Of a stretch of 64,000 nt of DNA, positions 37,045 to 48,720 are shown piece after piece. The stretch's first letter is position 1. Every line of letters starts with the position of its first letter. The notes below the pieces were generated by a model, which worked only from the letters and a program-made list of their open reading frames with translations, was not told the origin of the DNA and did not search any database. A program made the translations under genes and the position numbers. Source of the DNA: Byssochlamys sp. IMV 00236 (lineage: Eukaryota; Ascomycota; Eurotiomycetes; Eurotiales; Thermoascaceae); NCBI GenBank assembly GCA_001931875.2, contig MSJH02000669.1, positions 124,001 to 188,000 on the forward strand, read 5' to 3'.

Positions 37045-38361
37045 TCACCCAAATCTTTGCTTTGCTAATGCCTTGAGCCAGCCCATCGTCTCTTCTTCTT
37101 TTTGCCGATATCTCTGCAGTCGTTCCTCCCGCTCTGCTGCACGCGCCCGCATCATTTCCTCTCTTCGTAATTCCCGCTCGTTCTTTTTCCGCTGCTCCCT
37201 CTCTCGTTCTTTCTTCAATATATCGAGATCATTGTCCCCTCCCATGAGCTCAGCTTCTGGAGCGGCCTCCATGGGTGACCCGCCCCTAACTGTCCGAGCA
37301 AACTCCCGGTTTGCAGCTGCAGCTTCCCGCCGTTTCTCCATGCGCCGTTCATGGGTGCCGGGTTCGGCACGAGGAGCGACTTCATCGTTTATATGTCGCA
37401 TCTCGGCTTTATGAGAACGGATCTCGGCACGGTGTTGCTTCTGCCGGTCTTCGCGAGCAGCGATTGCGTCCGCGATTGCAGTCTCTAGTGATGATCATTA
37501 GCAATCCATATCCTTTTTCCCCTTCGATGACCGACGTAGGCTCACCTCTCCTGATCTCTAAATCTTGTGTATTCGGGATCGTTGGACCAGGCCTTGCTCC
37601 GGTCATGCGGTCTTCTGATACCACTGACATGCCCGGGTGCGGAAGTTTAGGACCATAATCCTCATCTTCGTCTTCGTCTTCTTCCCTTTCATCTCTAGTG
37701 TGCCGTGGTCTTCCGTCCTGACTCGCTCCATCGTAGTCTGGCGATGTTCGTCTCCAACCTGCGTTATCGCGCGACGGAAGCGGTTCCTCTGCAGCGCTGC
37801 GGCGCGCTTTCTCGAGCGTGACAGGATCATACCATCCTTCAGCAAGTTCTCCACGGTTCCTAATATGTTAGCCTTTTTTTAGCCTTTCCTCTCCCTCCTC
37901 ATACCATCGTGGAGATATATATAGCGACACCCGAATTAAGCGTCGTCGACACGATGTAAAAGCCAGACCATCACACACTCCCGAACTTACCATTTCCCAA
38001 TAAAGCTCTTCCACCTTCCTTTCACTTCTTCATCGCTCAAATCTTCCATTATAATCCCCTTCTGTATATCAAGATACATCGCAAACATTGGTTCGAAGAG
38101 AGGCAAATCGCGCTTCGAGAGCTGTCGCGCTCCGAACGGTAACTCGACCGGCGCTGCTGCGTGACGAGTCTTTTCTGAGTGGCGATCATGTCTGTGACGG
38201 TGATGTGAATGATGATGATGTCTGCTTCGTCTGCTACTCCGTTCTGGAGAGCGGGAGCGCGAGGCGTGGTGGTGCTGATGACGGTGATGGCGCGAGTCTG
38301 GGGATGCAGATCGGGTCACAGAGCGATGGGAGTAGGAGTCGGAGCGCTCGCGATAGGACAT
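37045..38361 (-). CDS. RS/His-rich nuclear protein, SCI1-like
   Basis: Three exons, 38361-37991, 37859-37546 and 37484-37045, give 374 aa; introns are 131 and 61 nt. The start MSYRERSDSYSHRSVTRSAS opens an Arg/Ser/His-rich region (about residues 1-75) like that of splicing factors. Then comes a compact segment, RDLPLFEPMFAMYLDIQKGI, EDLSDEEVKGRWKSFIGKWN and RGELAEGWYDP, which resembles the C-terminal block of plant style cell-cycle inhibitor 1. The last 140 residues are a charged coiled coil ending in GWLKALAKQRFG. RS-rich composition and coiled coil suggest a role in nuclear RNA processing, but this is inference. The ORF extends upstream to 38469 in frame; I prefer the internal ATG because the RS region begins there. 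Confidence 0.72.
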
Positions 38362-38872
38362 TATTTCGCTCCTTTTTGGGTTTTGTTGGGGTGGGATCAA
38401 ATCGCTTTTGTGCAAGAGATAATTCAACTGGAATTCGTAGCTATGGAATCTGGATGATGATGATGCCAAGCTTTCCGCCCCGAAGGTCTGGTTCCCCGCT
38501 TACTCCAAAGGGAAGATGAGGTTTTAACTATGTACCTGCATTGATCCAAAAACTAGGGTTTCAACGATCCAATTGTTCATCAATATACATAAATTATGAC
38601 GTTCCTTACTGGAAGCTCTTACTGGAATGGAGAGTAACAGATGATTTCTTGACGTGTCGTAACAGAATGAAATAAACCTAGGTACCAGGTACTCATACAT
38701 ACAATATCATTGAAAAGCCGCTGCACATCAAAGCAAGTAAGGACAGCTACGCAAATATGCGCAGCATCGACGAATAGACAAAATCCTCGGTCCCATGTAT
38801 CTTTTATAGCGGAAAAATGAAACTGCGTAAGAAGGCCCAACTCGTGCTTCAAATGACATATAATGTTTACCT
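38362..38872. other. Intergenic region
   Basis: Promoter side of the SCI1-like gene and 3' flank of Pex14. No gene seen. Confidence 0.5.
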
Positions 38873-40242
38873 TCAGCTGGGCGGTGCACTCTGCTGTTGG
38901 CTGCTTGCATTGCTATAGTCTGCCCCAGCAGCATTAGGAGACGACTGGGGGCCACTTTTCGACTTGTTGGCAGCAGCCATCTGCCAGGCAGGAATCGAAG
39001 CCGATCGACCAAGCTGGGAAAGAGGGCTGCTGGAGTTTTCACGGGGCGCTGGACTGACCGCAGCTGGCAACGAACTTGAAGCAGAATCCTGAGGCCCTGG
39101 AGCGACACCGTTCGTGGCCGTGGAAGAACCAGTTGACTGCTCTGTGAGAGACACTGCTGGGAGAGATACGCTTGGGAGACTTGATCCTACCGTGCGTCCG
39201 GAGAGGGGGGCGGCTGATCCACTACCGGCACCGGCACTGAGTCTGTTTCCTACAAGAACCTTCAGACTTCTAAGCTCTGTCCCAAGCTCTCTGAGTCGAC
39301 TCTCATTTCCTTCCCTGGCCCCCTCGAGCGCTTTAGGAATGGCATCTTTCAGAGATCTGACTTCGTCACTGATCCGGCGTGTCTCCTCATCTCTTCTACG
39401 AGTCGATGTCTTCAATTCTGAGACAACACTTTCAACCTCCCGAAGGGCTGCATCCAGTCGCTCTGTGCGTACTTCTTCTGCGGATTTCAGACTGGCGGTA
39501 TCCGTAGACAGTTGCTCAATAAGAGCAAATGCTCGCGAAAACTGTTCGTCAATGCTTTCTTTGTCCTGCTGAAGCTGCGGTGGTGGCGGAGGCGCAATGA
39601 GAGGAGCAATATAACGCTTTGGTAGAAGCATTAGTTTGTTTCTGGTGGGATAGCAGGAACCCGACAACTTACCTTCGCAACGAAGTACAGCCCATAGCCC
39701 ACGCCACCCATCACTGTCGCCATTATAAACCAGTCACGCCAGTCTCTCCTCGGAACTCTAGTTATCAAGTGGTCAATAGAGGTCCTATCATCCTACAACA
39801 TGTCCAACAACTGCGGAACTTACTCCGGTGGCGGAGGCTGCCACTGACCATACGGAGGATAGCCATATCCTTGAGGCGGAGGTCGATAGACAGCTTGTGA
39901 AGGAGCATATCCTTGAGAGGTGGATGCTGGGGCAACAGCAGAAGCGGTGTCTTCGCCAGCTCGGGCCAAGGCCAAGTCGATCTCCTCTTGAGTCAAGTTC
40001 TTTGACTGCAAAAATGCGATCCGCTTCTCAAGAGGTGATGACGCCACAGATGGATCCTGAAGAACTGTATGGCTGTTAAGAGAACAATCACGACAATTTC
40101 AATTGAACACAGGGAAGCGCGTGCCACGTACAGGTAACCTAGCAGCAGCAAGTAGCGTTAGCTCCACGGTCGATGCAGTTTGGGTTGGTATATATGCTTA
40201 TCAGATACATACAGCTGAGGAGACAAGCTCCTCACGAGCCAT
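38873..40242 (-). CDS. PEX14: Peroxisomal docking protein Pex14
   Basis: Five exons: 40242-40213, 40138-40132, 40064-39824, 39757-39673 and 39616-38873, giving 368 aa. Exon 2 is only 7 nt; with it the N-terminal domain reads MAREELVSSAVTFLQDPSVA, then SSPLEKRIAFLQSKNLTQEE, exactly the Pex14 pattern that binds Pex5 WxxxF motifs. A Pro-rich stretch follows, then a membrane helix at about 103-121 (WFIMATVMGGVGYGLYFVAK), a coiled coil (about 130-240) and a Ser/Ala-rich tail. Pex14 forms the docking site for cargo-loaded Pex5 at the peroxisome membrane. The gene shares a 469-bp divergent region with Ndc80. Confidence 0.9.
40132..40138 (-). other. PEX14: 7-nt microexon of Pex14
   Basis: Bounded by a TAG acceptor upstream and a GTACGT donor downstream. 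It supplies the Val-Thr codons and the first base of the Phe codon in the AVTFLQDPS motif. Confidence 0.8.
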
Positions 40243-40711
40243 GATGGATGACTTGCGCCTTCACCCGATCAAACACTTGAACACCTAACGACGCATCCAG
40301 AAAGCTCTGGTCGATATCCAGAGACGAGGCGAGGAGATACCAGAGGCGATCGAAGACGGGACTTGGAGAGATCGCGCGGAGCTGCCGGTTGGAGGCTCCG
40401 CTCACCTTCCCTTTTCGCTTTTACCTCGGGAACTTCCCCACAGTCTCGTGATGCGGGATCATGTTTCTCCGTCGCCGGTACCGCCTTCCTTTCCTGGCTG
40501 CTTCAGAACTCTCCTTTTGTTTACTTTCTGCGTTGGCGCATCGAGATTCGAGACCGAGAAAACTCCCCCGCCATTACCCCAGGAACCCCCATCGCTGGCG
40601 CCTTTGGAATCTTTTTTGGTACAGGGAAATTACATCGATACTGCGACCGGATCGCGACTTCTCTTTTTGGTTCTTGCCCTGCGAGCCGCACGTCGCGGCG
40701 TTGCTGTCACC
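40243..40711. promoter_or_regulatory. Divergent promoter region, Pex14 / Ndc80
   Basis: 469 bp separate the two start codons. No ORF of merit and no repeat seen; it must carry both promoters and 5' UTRs. Confidence 0.5.
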
Positions 40712-43003
40712 ATGTCGCAGGACACCGGTTTGTTCAGCATTCGGCGCCCTCGCGAGGTATGAGAATGGAAATCCCTGATCTTGATTATGTGAGACGTGGA
40801 ACCAGAGGTTAACTGTATGCTGACGCAGTCAACGGCGCAGACTCTTGGGAGCGTCCAGAATTTCTCAGCCATTCCTCAGCCCGCCTCCGCGCTGAAACGA
40901 ACCAGTTCAATTGGTTTCCAGAATCCTCCGTATACCGGTCAACACGGTCGCGCGTCGATGCTCGGTTCTATGGGTCGTCCGCAACAGCCCAATTTCCAGC
41001 GCTCGTCATCGGGGGGGAGCTTTGGTGCGGATATGGGCTTGTCGACTGTACGGCGGTCTATTTCAGCGAACATGTTCCAAACCGCGAGCGTCGGTCGTCC
41101 AAGCTATGCTCTCGGATCACTGCCTCCAAATTCAGCTCAGAATCTGCAACGAAGAAGCAGCGTGTTCTCGCGGCCCTCCACGGCTGCCCCGATGAGCCAT
41201 CAATCTTTCTTCACACAAGCGCCTGCGCCAGCTGGTGTGCCACGAGACCCTCGTCCTCTGCGGGATCGAGCTTTCCAGGCCAGGATCGGTCAGGAGATCT
41301 TAGAATACCTGACACATAACAACTTCGAGCTGGAGATGAAGCATTCATTGGGCCAGAACACGTTGAGGTCGCCTACGCAGAAGGACTTCAACTACATCTT
41401 TCAGTGGCTATACCACCGGATTGATCCAAGCTACAAATTCCAAAAGAGCATTGATGCGGAGGTACCGCCGATTCTGAAGCAGCTACGATACCCATTCGAG
41501 AAAAGTATCACAAAGTCGCAACTTGCGGCAGTGGGAGGTCAAAACTGGCCTACGTTTCTTGGTTTGCTACATTGGATGATGCAGCTGGCACAGATGTTGG
41601 ATAGGTTCTATATGGGTGAATACGATGATGCGTGTGCCGAAGCTGGAGTAGACGTTACCGGTGACCGGATCATCTTCCGATTTTTGACGGGGGCGTATCA
41701 CGATTGGCTCCAGGGAGGTGAAGACGAAGATGACGAGATCGCGGAGAAGCGGCTGGTACCTCATGTCGAGGCGATGGCGGCGGAATTCGAGAAAGGAAAT
41801 GAGCGGTACGTGCAAGAGATGAAAGTTTTGGAGGCCGAAAACAGGGCTTTGCGGGACCAGATTGAGGAGCTGGAAAAGAACGCACCGGACATCCCCAAGC
41901 TCGATAAGCATTTCCGGATCCTGGAAGACGATAAGCGAAAATTCGAGGATTACAACCAGAACGTGCAAGGCAAGATTGACAAGTACGAGAACCGGATCAA
42001 GTTCTTGGACGAGGAAATCAAGAAGACCGATGCCGACCTGCAAGCTGCAGAGGAGGAACGCTCCGGTCTTCAGGCAAGTGTTGACCGACAGGGTATCACA
42101 ATCCAAGACATCGACCGCATGAACACGGAGCGGGAGAGGCTTCAGAAGAGTCTTGATGATACCCTCAGCCGTTTGGAAGAGGTGCACGCCCGAGTCATGG
42201 AGAAGGAAGCAGAAGCCAGTCAAAAGTTAGAAGACCTCGAACAGATTGTCAAGACATATAATACCCTAGGGTACCAGACGAGTCTTATTCCAGCGTCCGC
42301 TGTTAACGCGAAAGGCGAGGACTACGAGCTTCATCTTAATGTTAACGAGAGCAATTTCTCTTCGTCTCAGCTTGGCGGATCCCAGAGTCGGACTTCCCCA
42401 GAAGGAGATCGCCTCGTTGCCGACCCGGTTACAGGCTATCATCCAGCACATCTACTTAACCTGGATCTCAGGGGCATCGTGCGGAGCAATCTGAACGCCT
42501 TGAAGAAAGAGATCAATGAGAGACGAAAACGGGCCATTGACGACGACCTGGAGCGACGTAACCTGCTCGATAACATCAAGGAAGCTATGGACGAAAAGCG
42601 AAGCGAGGTGGAGGCCCTGGAGCACCGGAGACGCGCGGCAGAGGAGGAATTCGAAAGGACCAAGGAGATCACGACAACCCAGAAGCTGGCCTCCGATGCG
42701 CAGATTGAAAAGATGGAGAAGGAACTCGCGAAGATGCGAGCGACTTTGACAGAGAGCGTTCAACTGATGGAGCAGCGCGAGATGAACACAAACATCGAAT
42801 ATGAACAGCTCACACTCCGCGCAAACGCACTCCGGGAAGAGCTCCACACCGGGATAGAGAGTATGCTCAACGACATCATCCGGTTCAAGGTGCACGTTCA
42901 AAAGAGCTTGGAGGATTACGAGAGCTTTGTTGCAGATGAAGTCGAACAGGAATTGGGTGGCGATGTAGAGCCCGATGAAGATACCCCCATGGACGAGAGT
43001 TAA
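40712..43003 (+). CDS. NDC80: Kinetochore protein Ndc80 (Hec1)
   Basis: Two exons, 40712-40756 and 40829-43003, give 739 aa. Exon 1 encodes [15 protein letters not shown] and joins [12 protein letters not shown] across a 72-nt intron. The N-terminal tail (about 1-150) is basic and Ser-rich, with RRS/KRTSS-type sites of Aurora style. The calponin-homology domain spans about 155-310 ([59 protein letters not shown]). The rest is a long coiled coil with the usual break near 470-560, ending in an acidic tail. Ndc80 is the main microtubule-binding subunit of the outer kinetochore. A longer in-frame ORF starts at 40796, but that start lies in the intron. Confidence 0.92.
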
Positions 43004-44571
43004 AGAGCTGTTATACTGTTACATCATGACGGCGTACATGTTAGGATGGGTAGTTATATTGTCGTTTTATTATGATTGATGATTAGCGGTCATGTATACA
43101 GTTATCGTTTTGTCCTCTTGGTCTAAATTGATATATCTTTTGCCTGGCGCCTCCCCGCTTGGGAAAATTCTCCGTTGGCAGAGGACCCTGGGATACTTAT
43201 TATTGGAAAGATTCCGATATCCACGGTGCTGATGACGTGCGTGATTAGTTACCCACTCCTGATCACTTACTTATCTTGATTGATGTGCATTTCGTGCTTT
43301 ATCGATATCCCGCTGTGGCCCTCTGTGAAATGCCATTCACTGCTTGGACGAATGATTTCTGCGACAATCGAATACTGAAACGTTGCCCTGCCTTGATATT
43401 TATCAGGTCCAAGGACCCTACATGAGTGATACCGGGAGCACACCATTGAGAGTGCTCTCATTACTCGCCCACGTACAACAGGCGATCGTTCCCTGATCAA
43501 GCGTATTTGGCAGCAGGAGATAGCTGCTGACGTGATGAGTGGCACATTGGATAACATCGGACAGGGCCTAGCAGCGCTGATAACCAGGTCGTGGGCCTAA
43601 GCTCGCTAGATATTATTAGTATTCGAATTATCGGCAGCTTGATTTTCAGGTACCTGCAATTTTTTGTTATTTTTTTCCGATGACGAAAGGCACACCAGCG
43701 GCGGCTTTCACTATGAGGTCCTCAACAGGCTCAACAAGGAACCGGAAGCTCTGAAGCTGGAGAAGGCAGTGCGCGGATCATCAATCTAGGCCCTGCCATA
43801 TCGAAGCCCAGCCCCTGTTGAGAGTGCTTGTTCAATATGTTGCAAGAAAAGATTGCAACGGTTCCACCGACGATCTCTCGCTTCTATATTCTCGCAAGGC
43901 TCGCATACACAACACGGATGACCGACTCGGGCTACAAGGAACAACGGTGTGGCGCCGACGGGTTCAACACATCGATTTTATTCGCGCCGTGTTTAGTTTT
44001 GGTTCCACTCCCAAGACGGTTCGTTCCCTAGAACTTCTAGCAATGATGCTAGACTGAATAGTCGGCTCTCCGGACATCCAAGTTCCTTTGCCGTCGGCGG
44101 ACCCGGACTTGCAGCCGGCCCGTACGGAGCAAACTAGAGATTGCTCGACAAGTCGAAAAGAGATGCTGGACCGAATCCACTGGCTGAAAGAAGGATGTGC
44201 ACTGATATCAACACCTGCCATGAGTTAGGCAGACACCGCCAGACAGGGCATTTCCACGTAGATCCCTCTCCTCGGACGGGCTGTGAAGCCTGCGATGCTG
44301 ATGTCTCGCTTTGGCCGTCGCCCTAACGACCATCTTACTCCCTTGGGCGTCACGGCGTCGATCCAGCACTGTATGACTGGCAAAGTTGACTGGGTTCTAG
44401 ATACTTATGGAGCTCTTACTCTAATGGAGGCTAGCAGTTTCTGCTCGCTTTCCTATTTACCCATCCCCCTCCCCAGCACCAAGTAGCTTCTCTTCACCAC
44501 CCGCAATATCTGATTCATAATAATATCTTCCTTGCCTCTCAGAGAAACCCGGTCACTTCCGTCAAACGAAG
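43004..44571. other. Intergenic region with coding-like but broken stretch
   Basis: 43.0-43.65 kb is ordinary AT-rich flank. From about 43.69 to 44.34 kb the DNA is GC-richer and protein-like in short pieces on the plus strand (for example FHYEVLNRLNKEPEALKLEK near 43.71 kb, then a stop). No frame stays open beyond about 80 codons. It could be a decayed gene; I could not identify it. Confidence 0.4.
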
Positions 44572-44877
44572 ATGAAGCTCGCTACTGTTTTCGGCGCTGT
44601 TGCGCTCTGCGTTACCCCGGTCTTCAGCAGTGTCCTGCTGCCCACTGGCACTGTTGGTCACAACTACACTGTCGTTGTAAGTCCAGCTTCTTGATGTTAA
44701 TCACGTCGATTCGCACGCTGACCAGCTTGCAAGCCCTCTGGTGGTCCCAGCGCCGTTCCTTCGCACCTTCTCTCTACTCGCAACCTTCAGAACGAGACGC
44801 TGTCTGCTGTCCCTAAGCTCGGCAACTTCGGCTTCAAGAGGACCCCCGTTCGCCAGACCAGACGCTTCAACGCATAA
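44572..44877 (+). CDS. Small secreted peptide with KR site
   Basis: Two exons, 44572-44676 and 44734-44877, give 82 aa. The start MKLATVFGAVALCVTPVFSS is a clear signal peptide (Lys, hydrophobic core, small residues before the likely cut). Exon 2 reads PSGGPSAVPSHLLSTRNLQN and on to FGFKRTPVRQTRRFNA. The intron is GTAAGT with a GCTGAC branch. The first AG (44725) is too close to the branch, so AAG at 44733 was chosen; it also keeps the frame that looks coding. The lysine-arginine pair 12 residues before the end is a possible Kex2 site. It is too short for standard ORF thresholds. Function unknown: effector, signalling peptide or antimicrobial peptide are all open. Confidence 0.6.
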
Positions 44878-45639
44878 AAACACGAAAATATGACAGATGA
44901 TCGACAATGAGGTGCCCTGACAGAAAGGCTCTAATTCAACGAAGCCGAATTGCTTTTTCGAGCTCTCCTCAATCCTTGGACAGCACAGAAAGCCACCATC
45001 ACCGTCCTCCGCTTCATAGAGTCCTCACTCCGCAGCACCCGGCACCGCGCAAGAAATCTTTTCACAGAAACAGATGTTCGCGCCGCAACTTCTTCACGTC
45101 CCTTTCATGACCTCCATAAACACTCGATGGGCCAGTTATAATGTAACGGGGGTTGTAATCAGATTCTTTGTATATAGAAGCGAGTTTTATCGGTTGGATA
45201 CATGCCCAGACAGGACGAGAGGACCGTATAGGTCCATGCCACTCATTTAACGAATATAGACAACACTTTGAACACTCATTATTCTTTCTATTCTCCACTC
45301 CTTGTATGATCTTGTAGAGTAAATATTGTAACACTCGAGCCAATAACAACAGTGGTAGTTGAGAAATCTGTATAGAAATGCACTGCAGTCATTGGTCCAT
45401 GTAAGATGACTAAGCGCTCAGTTGCTGCTCCGCTTTTCTTCTCATCCCAAGAATTATCTTGCGGACAAAAAGCTGAAGCTGGACGGATCGTTTCCCTTGA
45501 CAGTTGACAACCAACTTGTCCGTCAACTGTGTTGCGAACGATGGGATGTATATGAGTCTCCGGATATGCGCCCAGGACGTCCTTGCGAGCGAAGTCACCT
45601 TCCATACATTCTCTTCCCGCCTACCTCCGTCTCCGTGTC
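44878..45639. other. Intergenic region
   Basis: 3' flank of the peptide gene and promoter of the mitochondrial protein gene. Short ORFs on both strands overlap and are not convincing. Confidence 0.5.
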
Positions 45640-48600
45640 ATGAGAGCGTGCCTTCGCGCGGGCCGTCCGATACATCTGGGCCGCAAGTCTGTCCTCGCTC
45701 GTCCTTATGATCTCTCGAGTCGTTCGGTCCACCCGGTATCGCACTTCGTGAGTACGAGTCGGGGTCGTCAACAGGCGCAATGGAACCCCCAGAGAGATGG
45801 CTCCGGACTCCAAACGACCCTCTTACGACTGCGTGAAGACGTCCTGGATAAGCAACCGGTTTGCCCAGTGCCTACGTCGGAGCGCAGAGATCCGAATGCC
45901 TGGATCAGATATCTCGATCATTTCCTACCCGCGGAACTACGGGGAAATACAACAGACGATGCTGGACCGGCGGAGAGCAGTCTTGCTCAACAGGATATCC
46001 ATGAGCAAAGTCAGGCCATAGCTACTCTCTTGTTCCAAGCAAGGAAGCTAAACAATTTGGATCTCCTTACGCATCTTGGGTTCAAACTTGGCAGGTGGCA
46101 GGCCGTCCATGCGCTCGTCAACCAGCTCCTTGACTCGACGGAATCACTAGAGGCCCTGTCGATTCAGTCGCGTCTACCTTCCAATATCGACTGGGGATCC
46201 GAGACGTCATTGGATCAACTCACCAGCGACTTCCTCGAATTTAAGCCCGCTGAAATCCGCATCAAGCGAGAAAGCCTCAATGCGGCTGTCTCGGAAACGG
46301 ATTTGGATAAGACGACGGAACGGCCATTGGCCCAGGAGCTATCGCGGTTATTGAAGCGGGAACTGTGGCAGAGTTTGGGATCTATTATTCTCGAGGCTGC
46401 AGATGTGTCTCCTGAGCAGTCTAATGTCGCCATGCAATACGTCTACCAGGTCCTTGCTCGTCTTCACCATTCTGGTTCAATACCTGATGCGGTCTATAAG
46501 TATAAGGCTCAGAGTGATGAGGATGCATTGTTCCGCCCTCCTGGAATGCATCTCCTGTCCACACATATCATGAACGTTCTGTCTGATACTGTGTGGAGGG
46601 TGCAGGAAGCAGAGATATCCGCGAAAGCGGCTGCGGTAGGACAGAAGTCGCCCTTTCTTCCTTTCAATATGGGAATTCGGCAATTAGGGTCCGAGATCTG
46701 GTTGGAGTTCATTCTGTGGTGCTGCGTGGAGGAAGGCTACGTGAAAGAGGGAACATGGATTGTGCAACAGATGAAAGCCCGTGAGGGTGATCTTGCTTGG
46801 AAAGTCGACAGCTGGAAACCTCTTCTTGCTCATCCACGCTCGGTAGCAGATACAAATATCGATGTGGAGGATTTCTGGCACCGTCCGGGGGACACGCCGA
46901 CCAGCCGGTCAGCTAAGAGTAAGAGAGGGTTGTTTCTAGGCCTGGGAAAGCGAACAATCAGTGCAGAGGTTATCGAATCCTTGATGGACGGCGCTGCGAA
47001 CCTAGTCTATCGTGGACTAGGCTACCGCGGGTATTCCCCAGGTAGCATTTTGCAAAATCTGAATTTCCTCCAGTCCATGCTTCTACGTTCCCCCAAAGGA
47101 GCTCTGAGGCCTCCGTCGAGAGTGTCAAACTGGTCGGTAACGAGGATGATCGAGTCCCGTGCTATCGATCCACAGGCTGATCCGCAGGCTCTCGAGCGAC
47201 TACTACGAGCACAGTCTCATATCGTGCCGCCTTGGGATTCTAATACTCCCACTGCTGAAGAGGACCTGGAATTGTTGGAAAAGCCGCAGTTATACGATGA
47301 CTCGGCCGCTCTGATCGGTTTGGTCGAGTATAACCTCAGGTCTTATGCGGAGTATCGTCATGCTGGAGCTGCTTTCGACATGTTTACTTGGTTACAGGAA
47401 CTCGTTGATTCAAGTAAGCTGCAACATATACAAGGCTTCCTCGACGAGATCCGGCAGCTCGACAATGGCAACGCATTTCTCAGCCAACGGAAGTACCCCT
47501 CAATCAATCCGGGAGGCTCCTCAGTTCCGCAGTTGTCCTTGGTGACCTTGGCGCATGTCCTCGACCTGGCAACTACTTCCCGCGCCTTCAGTCTTGGGGA
47601 ATGGTTGCTCTTTTCTACTGATGTCGATGGCCCAGCCATCCCTCTCGGGTCCTTTGGCGATGAGGCTTTGGCGCCTTCGATATTACGATTCGCGGCAGCT
47701 ACAAGGAATACAGAGCTCTGCAACCAGGTTGTCAAATCACTGACTCAACCTGTTTCGCGTAATACTCTCAAAGCTCTCCTCAGTTTCCGGATTACAATGG
47801 GAGAATGGGATCGAGTAGTCACAATGTTTGAGTATCTTCGGGACCACAAAGCGAAGGCTTGGGGTGAGAGTAATATCACTGCTCTCGCCGCTATCGTTCT
47901 CAGATTGGATCGTGCAGCCAAACACAAGGGCGGACCATCTCCCAGCGACGATAAGACCAGCTCACTTTTCCGAGCAAAGGATATCCTACGAAGAGTCCTT
48001 AGTGGTGAATTCAATGTCCCGCCTAATCCGCAAAGGCGATCTGGATATCAAGAAAGGGCCTTGTACAGACACTACCAGATCTTCATGAGTCTTCCAGGCC
48101 CACTTCGGGAAGTCGCGGAGAAGGCAGAACTCAAGTACAAACCATCAGGCAGTCGACATATACTACCTTACGTCCCGTCTGTAGCCTTCCATAATCTACT
48201 TACGGCGGTCGTAGATATTTACGGCAGCGCCGCCGGCAAGCAGTTATGGGAGCGATGGTGTCTCTCACCCGAGTATTCCGAGATGAGACGTCTGCAGGAG
48301 GGTGGCACTGCCCGTCTATACTCGTCCGACGAACTCGATTTCAGAAAGGGCGCGCCTGCTTTCAACCCGCTTAGGTTGGCAGAGATCCAGAGGAAGGCCG
48401 TTATCCCAAACCTAAACACAGTCCGCATCATTGCTCAGGCAGCTGTCAAGGAATATAGGCTCCAAGAATCCCAGAAGTCGACCGCAAACAATCCCACGGA
48501 CGCCATCTCCTCTCCAGAGAGCGCAACTCCTGCTGAAGTGCTGGACTTTTGCATCGACAAATTCCGCAGTCTGCGCCTCTATGAGAAGGAAATCGACAGA

Positions 48601-48720
48601 GAAGTCCAAGGCCACCTAAGCCGAAAAATGAAGGAGCCGTTATCAAAAAAGAGGAAGGCCCCCAAACATACCTTCAAGAATAAAGCTAAGGACCAAAAGG
48701 TCAGAACCGTCTTGGCCTGA
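45640..48720 (+). CDS. Large mitochondrial helical-repeat protein, CIA84/PPR-like
   Basis: Single exon, first ATG at 45640, stop TGA at 48718-48720; 1026 aa. The N-terminus is basic and free of acids (MRACLRAGRPIHLGRKSVLA onward), as in a mitochondrial targeting signal. The body is all-helical with degenerate PPR-like units (for example KALLSFRITMGEWDRVVTMF followed by EYLRDHKAKAWGESNITALA). The C-terminus is very basic (KKRKAPKHTFKNKAK). Size and style resemble the fungal complex I intermediate-associated protein CIA84, a PPR-type factor for assembly of the membrane arm of complex I. The match is from memory of the family and not firm; another mitochondrial RNA-binding factor is possible. 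Confidence 0.7.
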   Translation: MRACLRAGRPIHLGRKSVLARPYDLSSRSVHPVSHFVSTSRGRQQAQWNPQRDGSGLQTTLLRLREDVLDKQPVCPVPTSERRDPNAWIRYLDHFLPAELRGNTTDDAGPAESSLAQQDIHEQSQAIATLLFQARKLNNLDLLTHLGFKLGRWQAVHALVNQLLDSTESLEALSIQSRLPSNIDWGSETSLDQLTSDFLEFKPAEIRIKRESLNAAVSETDLDKTTERPLAQELSRLLKRELWQSLGSIILEAADVSPEQSNVAMQYVYQVLARLHHSGSIPDAVYKYKAQSDEDALFRPPGMHLLSTHIMNVLSDTVWRVQEAEISAKAAAVGQKSPFLPFNMGIRQLGSEIWLEFILWCCVEEGYVKEGTWIVQQMKAREGDLAWKVDSWKPLLAHPRSVADTNIDVEDFWHRPGDTPTSRSAKSKRGLFLGLGKRTISAEVIESLMDGAANLVYRGLGYRGYSPGSILQNLNFLQSMLLRSPKGALRPPSRVSNWSVTRMIESRAIDPQADPQALERLLRAQSHIVPPWDSNTPTAEEDLELLEKPQLYDDSAALIGLVEYNLRSYAEYRHAGAAFDMFTWLQELVDSSKLQHIQGFLDEIRQLDNGNAFLSQRKYPSINPGGSSVPQLSLVTLAHVLDLATTSRAFSLGEWLLFSTDVDGPAIPLGSFGDEALAPSILRFAAATRNTELCNQVVKSLTQPVSRNTLKALLSFRITMGEWDRVVTMFEYLRDHKAKAWGESNITALAAIVLRLDRAAKHKGGPSPSDDKTSSLFRAKDILRRVLSGEFNVPPNPQRRSGYQERALYRHYQIFMSLPGPLREVAEKAELKYKPSGSRHILPYVPSVAFHNLLTAVVDIYGSAAGKQLWERWCLSPEYSEMRRLQEGGTARLYSSDELDFRKGAPAFNPLRLAEIQRKAVIPNLNTVRIIAQAAVKEYRLQESQKSTANNPTDAISSPESATPAEVLDFCIDKFRSLRLYEKEIDREVQGHLSRKMKEPLSKKRKAPKHTFKNKAKDQKVRTVLA

